Below, piece by piece: positions 8,481 through 10,072 of a stretch of DNA of 10,072 bases; position 1 is the stretch's first letter, and the number at the start of each line of letters is the position of its first letter. A model generated the notes under the pieces. It was not told the origin of the DNA. It saw only the letters and a list, made by a program, of their open reading frames with translations, and made no database searches. This DNA comes from Larix sibirica (Eukaryota > Streptophyta > Pinopsida > Pinales > Pinaceae), in the NCBI GenBank assembly GCA_004151065.3, contig NWUY0303894722.1, positions 943-11,014 on the forward strand, written 5' to 3'. A program made the translations under genes and the position numbers.

Positions 8481-9375
8481 CGTAATTAAAAATTAAACTT
8501 TACCTAAGTTAAAAACTCTAGCAATAACCTTGAAATTGAAATACATGATGCAAATAGTCGGAAGGGTAGCCCTTAATAATTATTTTATGGCTATAGGAAT
8601 AAAATAGGTATAGTGCACTAGTATGATATTAGATATTATTTCTTGTAAAATTGTTCCAAGTTCAAATTGATTCTACAATATATCAACCTTCAAAGCTGTT
8701 ATGCTCAATATGTATGGAACTTATACATCTCAGTAATTTGTGTTACAACTACACGAGACAGAATATTTGAGATCCAATGTCAAATCTTTGGCATTCAAAT
8801 TTTAGGATCAGAGTAGTGCTCAAACTTGAAACACCAAGCCAAGTCCAACTTAACTTTTAATGCACTTTGCATTAAATACAATAAATAGAAAGAAAATTCG
8901 AATGTTCTATTTCAAATAATGGAACCATTCAAATGTTCTATATTAGATATGAAGCAATTGTGAACACTTAACTAAATTTTTCAAATAATTTTTTAAATTT
9001 TTTTGTAAATACAAATTATAAACATTATTTTAGAGCAGGGACTAGCTGCTTTACAACTATTTTTCTTGTTGGATAAGCGATAAGCTCACAAATGCTCACC
9101 CACCTATTCAAGTGCAAAGCTGCGGATCTATTGAAGTATTTTGTGAAATAAATACCCCATCCAGCTAGTTTTGTGTTCCACATTAAATGTGTTCTGCTTA
9201 AGCATCTCACACCGTTCTTATTCATGCCAATGCATTACCTAATTATTAATGTATTTAACAAGATCCACAAGGTGGCAATGTCCCCATCATTGCCACTTGC
9301 TACTGGAAGAGCATCTAGAATTGATTTAACATTTGAAAACAACTATAAACTATTTAGGATGAAATAGATTAATGA

Positions 9376-9461
9376 TAAAATAGCCATTCATCAATGCAAG
9401 AAATACAAAAAAGTAATTAAAAATAGCCATTCATCAATGCAAGCAATACAAAAAATTAGTG
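9376..9461. repeat. 43-bp tandem duplication
   Basis: TAGCCATTCATCAATGCAAG occurs at 9381-9400 and 9424-9443, each followed by (A/C)AATACAAAAAA-like sequence. The period is 43 with a few differences near the ends. It lies in the presumed upstream intron. Confidence 0.92.
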
Positions 9462-10072
9462 AAGTACATACATAATGCAAAGTATTCAAGAATCCAAAGG
9501 AAAAACAAATACAAAGTTTGAATACAATCAATAGAATGCCATGATTTATATATTTTCTTGTTTTGATCCATTATGAAGTTTAAATTGAATTAAAAAATAA
9601 GTAGATCTATGAACATTGAAAAATGTAAAGACATCGATGTAACAAAAGCATATCTGCTTAAAAAATGCTTACATGTTTTCAAAAGTAAAATTACAAATTT
9701 TAGAAAAAGAAATTTATTTGTATTCTATGGACTATAAAGCATAAAGCATTATAAGATTTTTTTAAGTGTATTCTATAACCGGATAGCCAGAAAGTTGAAT
9801 TGGTACAATGAATTTGATGAGAGACACAATATTTAGAGTCAAAAGACATTGTCATTTGTTTAATCCAATAGCCAGAAACAAGAAAACTGAATTGTATATA
9901 TGGGAAATACATTATTCAGCTGAGAATGGCACAGAAGAAATGCAACAAAAGATGTTTATAGTATGCAAAAGTTGATGAAAAGTGGTAGAAAAACATTTCT
10001 AAGAATCATATATTCAAAGATATTAATTTTTTTTTATTTATTGTATTCTATATAGAGACCATCTATGTGAAA

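Larger units (their letters stand above)
7129..10072 (-). other. Presumed upstream intron (at least 2.9 kb), no exon found
   Basis: It ends at the acceptor TTTGCACAG (7130-7129 is AG). I looked on the minus strand for the remaining MFS helices and the SPX domain and found no matching reading. The stretch is therefore best read as one long phase-1 intron running off the right edge. Apart from the 43-bp tandem pair and the possible insertion at about 7560-8480, it is AT-rich and featureless. A short exon could have been missed. Confidence 0.65.

Noticed and set aside
9025-9225. 66-codon minus-strand frame as a possible upstream transporter exon
   Set aside because: The residues do not resemble the SPX domain or MFS helices expected upstream, and no matching acceptor-donor pair in phase was seen.
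9700-9912. 70-codon minus-strand frame with a repeated SGY motif
   Set aside because: The repeat comes from short AT-rich similarity (ATAGCCAGAAA twice) rather than a protein repeat; no family likeness.
1-10072. Hidden CRISPR, prophage, toxin or defence system
   Set aside because: The splice structure, plant transporter family and AT-rich introns show eukaryotic nuclear DNA; the repeats are mainly two-copy tandem duplications without regular spacers.

Overview
The window looks like plant nuclear DNA: AT-rich, intron-dominated, and low in coding density. It carries one recognisable gene, on the minus strand. This is the 3' part of an SPX-MFS vacuolar phosphate transporter gene (PHT5/VPT1 family). 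Four consecutive exons can be joined at GT-AG junctions: 7128-6938, 4411-4221, 3396-3263 and 2379-2141. They give one uninterrupted 250-residue C-terminal reading ending at a TAA stop. The product covers the acidic central cytosolic loop and the last six or so membrane helices of the MFS domain. The N-terminal SPX domain (inositol-pyrophosphate/phosphate sensor) and the first half of the MFS domain are not seen; they should lie beyond position 10072. The large introns (2.5 kb, 0.8 kb, 0.9 kb, and at least 2.9 kb upstream) fit a seed plant with a large genome. A gymnosperm is a guess that the sequence does not prove.

Layout: 1-2140 lies downstream of the stop codon. It holds the 3' UTR, whose end I cannot place, and then non-coding DNA with several small tandem duplications. 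2141-7128 is the exon-intron part of the transporter. 7129-10072 is most simply the next upstream intron, since I found no further exon there. It contains a stretch of different character (about 7560-8480) that may be an old LTR-type insertion.

The most striking structure apart from the gene is the number of local tandem duplications: units of 18, 21, 43, 66, 78, about 98, 103 and about 750 bp. The largest is a diverged two-copy repeat (5451-6200 and 6207-6950) filling over half of the 2.5-kb intron. Its right edge coincides with the 5' splice site of the upstream exon, so the intron probably grew by a duplication that began at or inside the exon edge. The same exon has two possible donors 6 nt apart that would add or drop two residues in frame.

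I see no RNA genes, CRISPR array or bacterial-type features, and no convincing new multi-gene system. The other open frames in the window look like chance frames in intronic or intergenic DNA.
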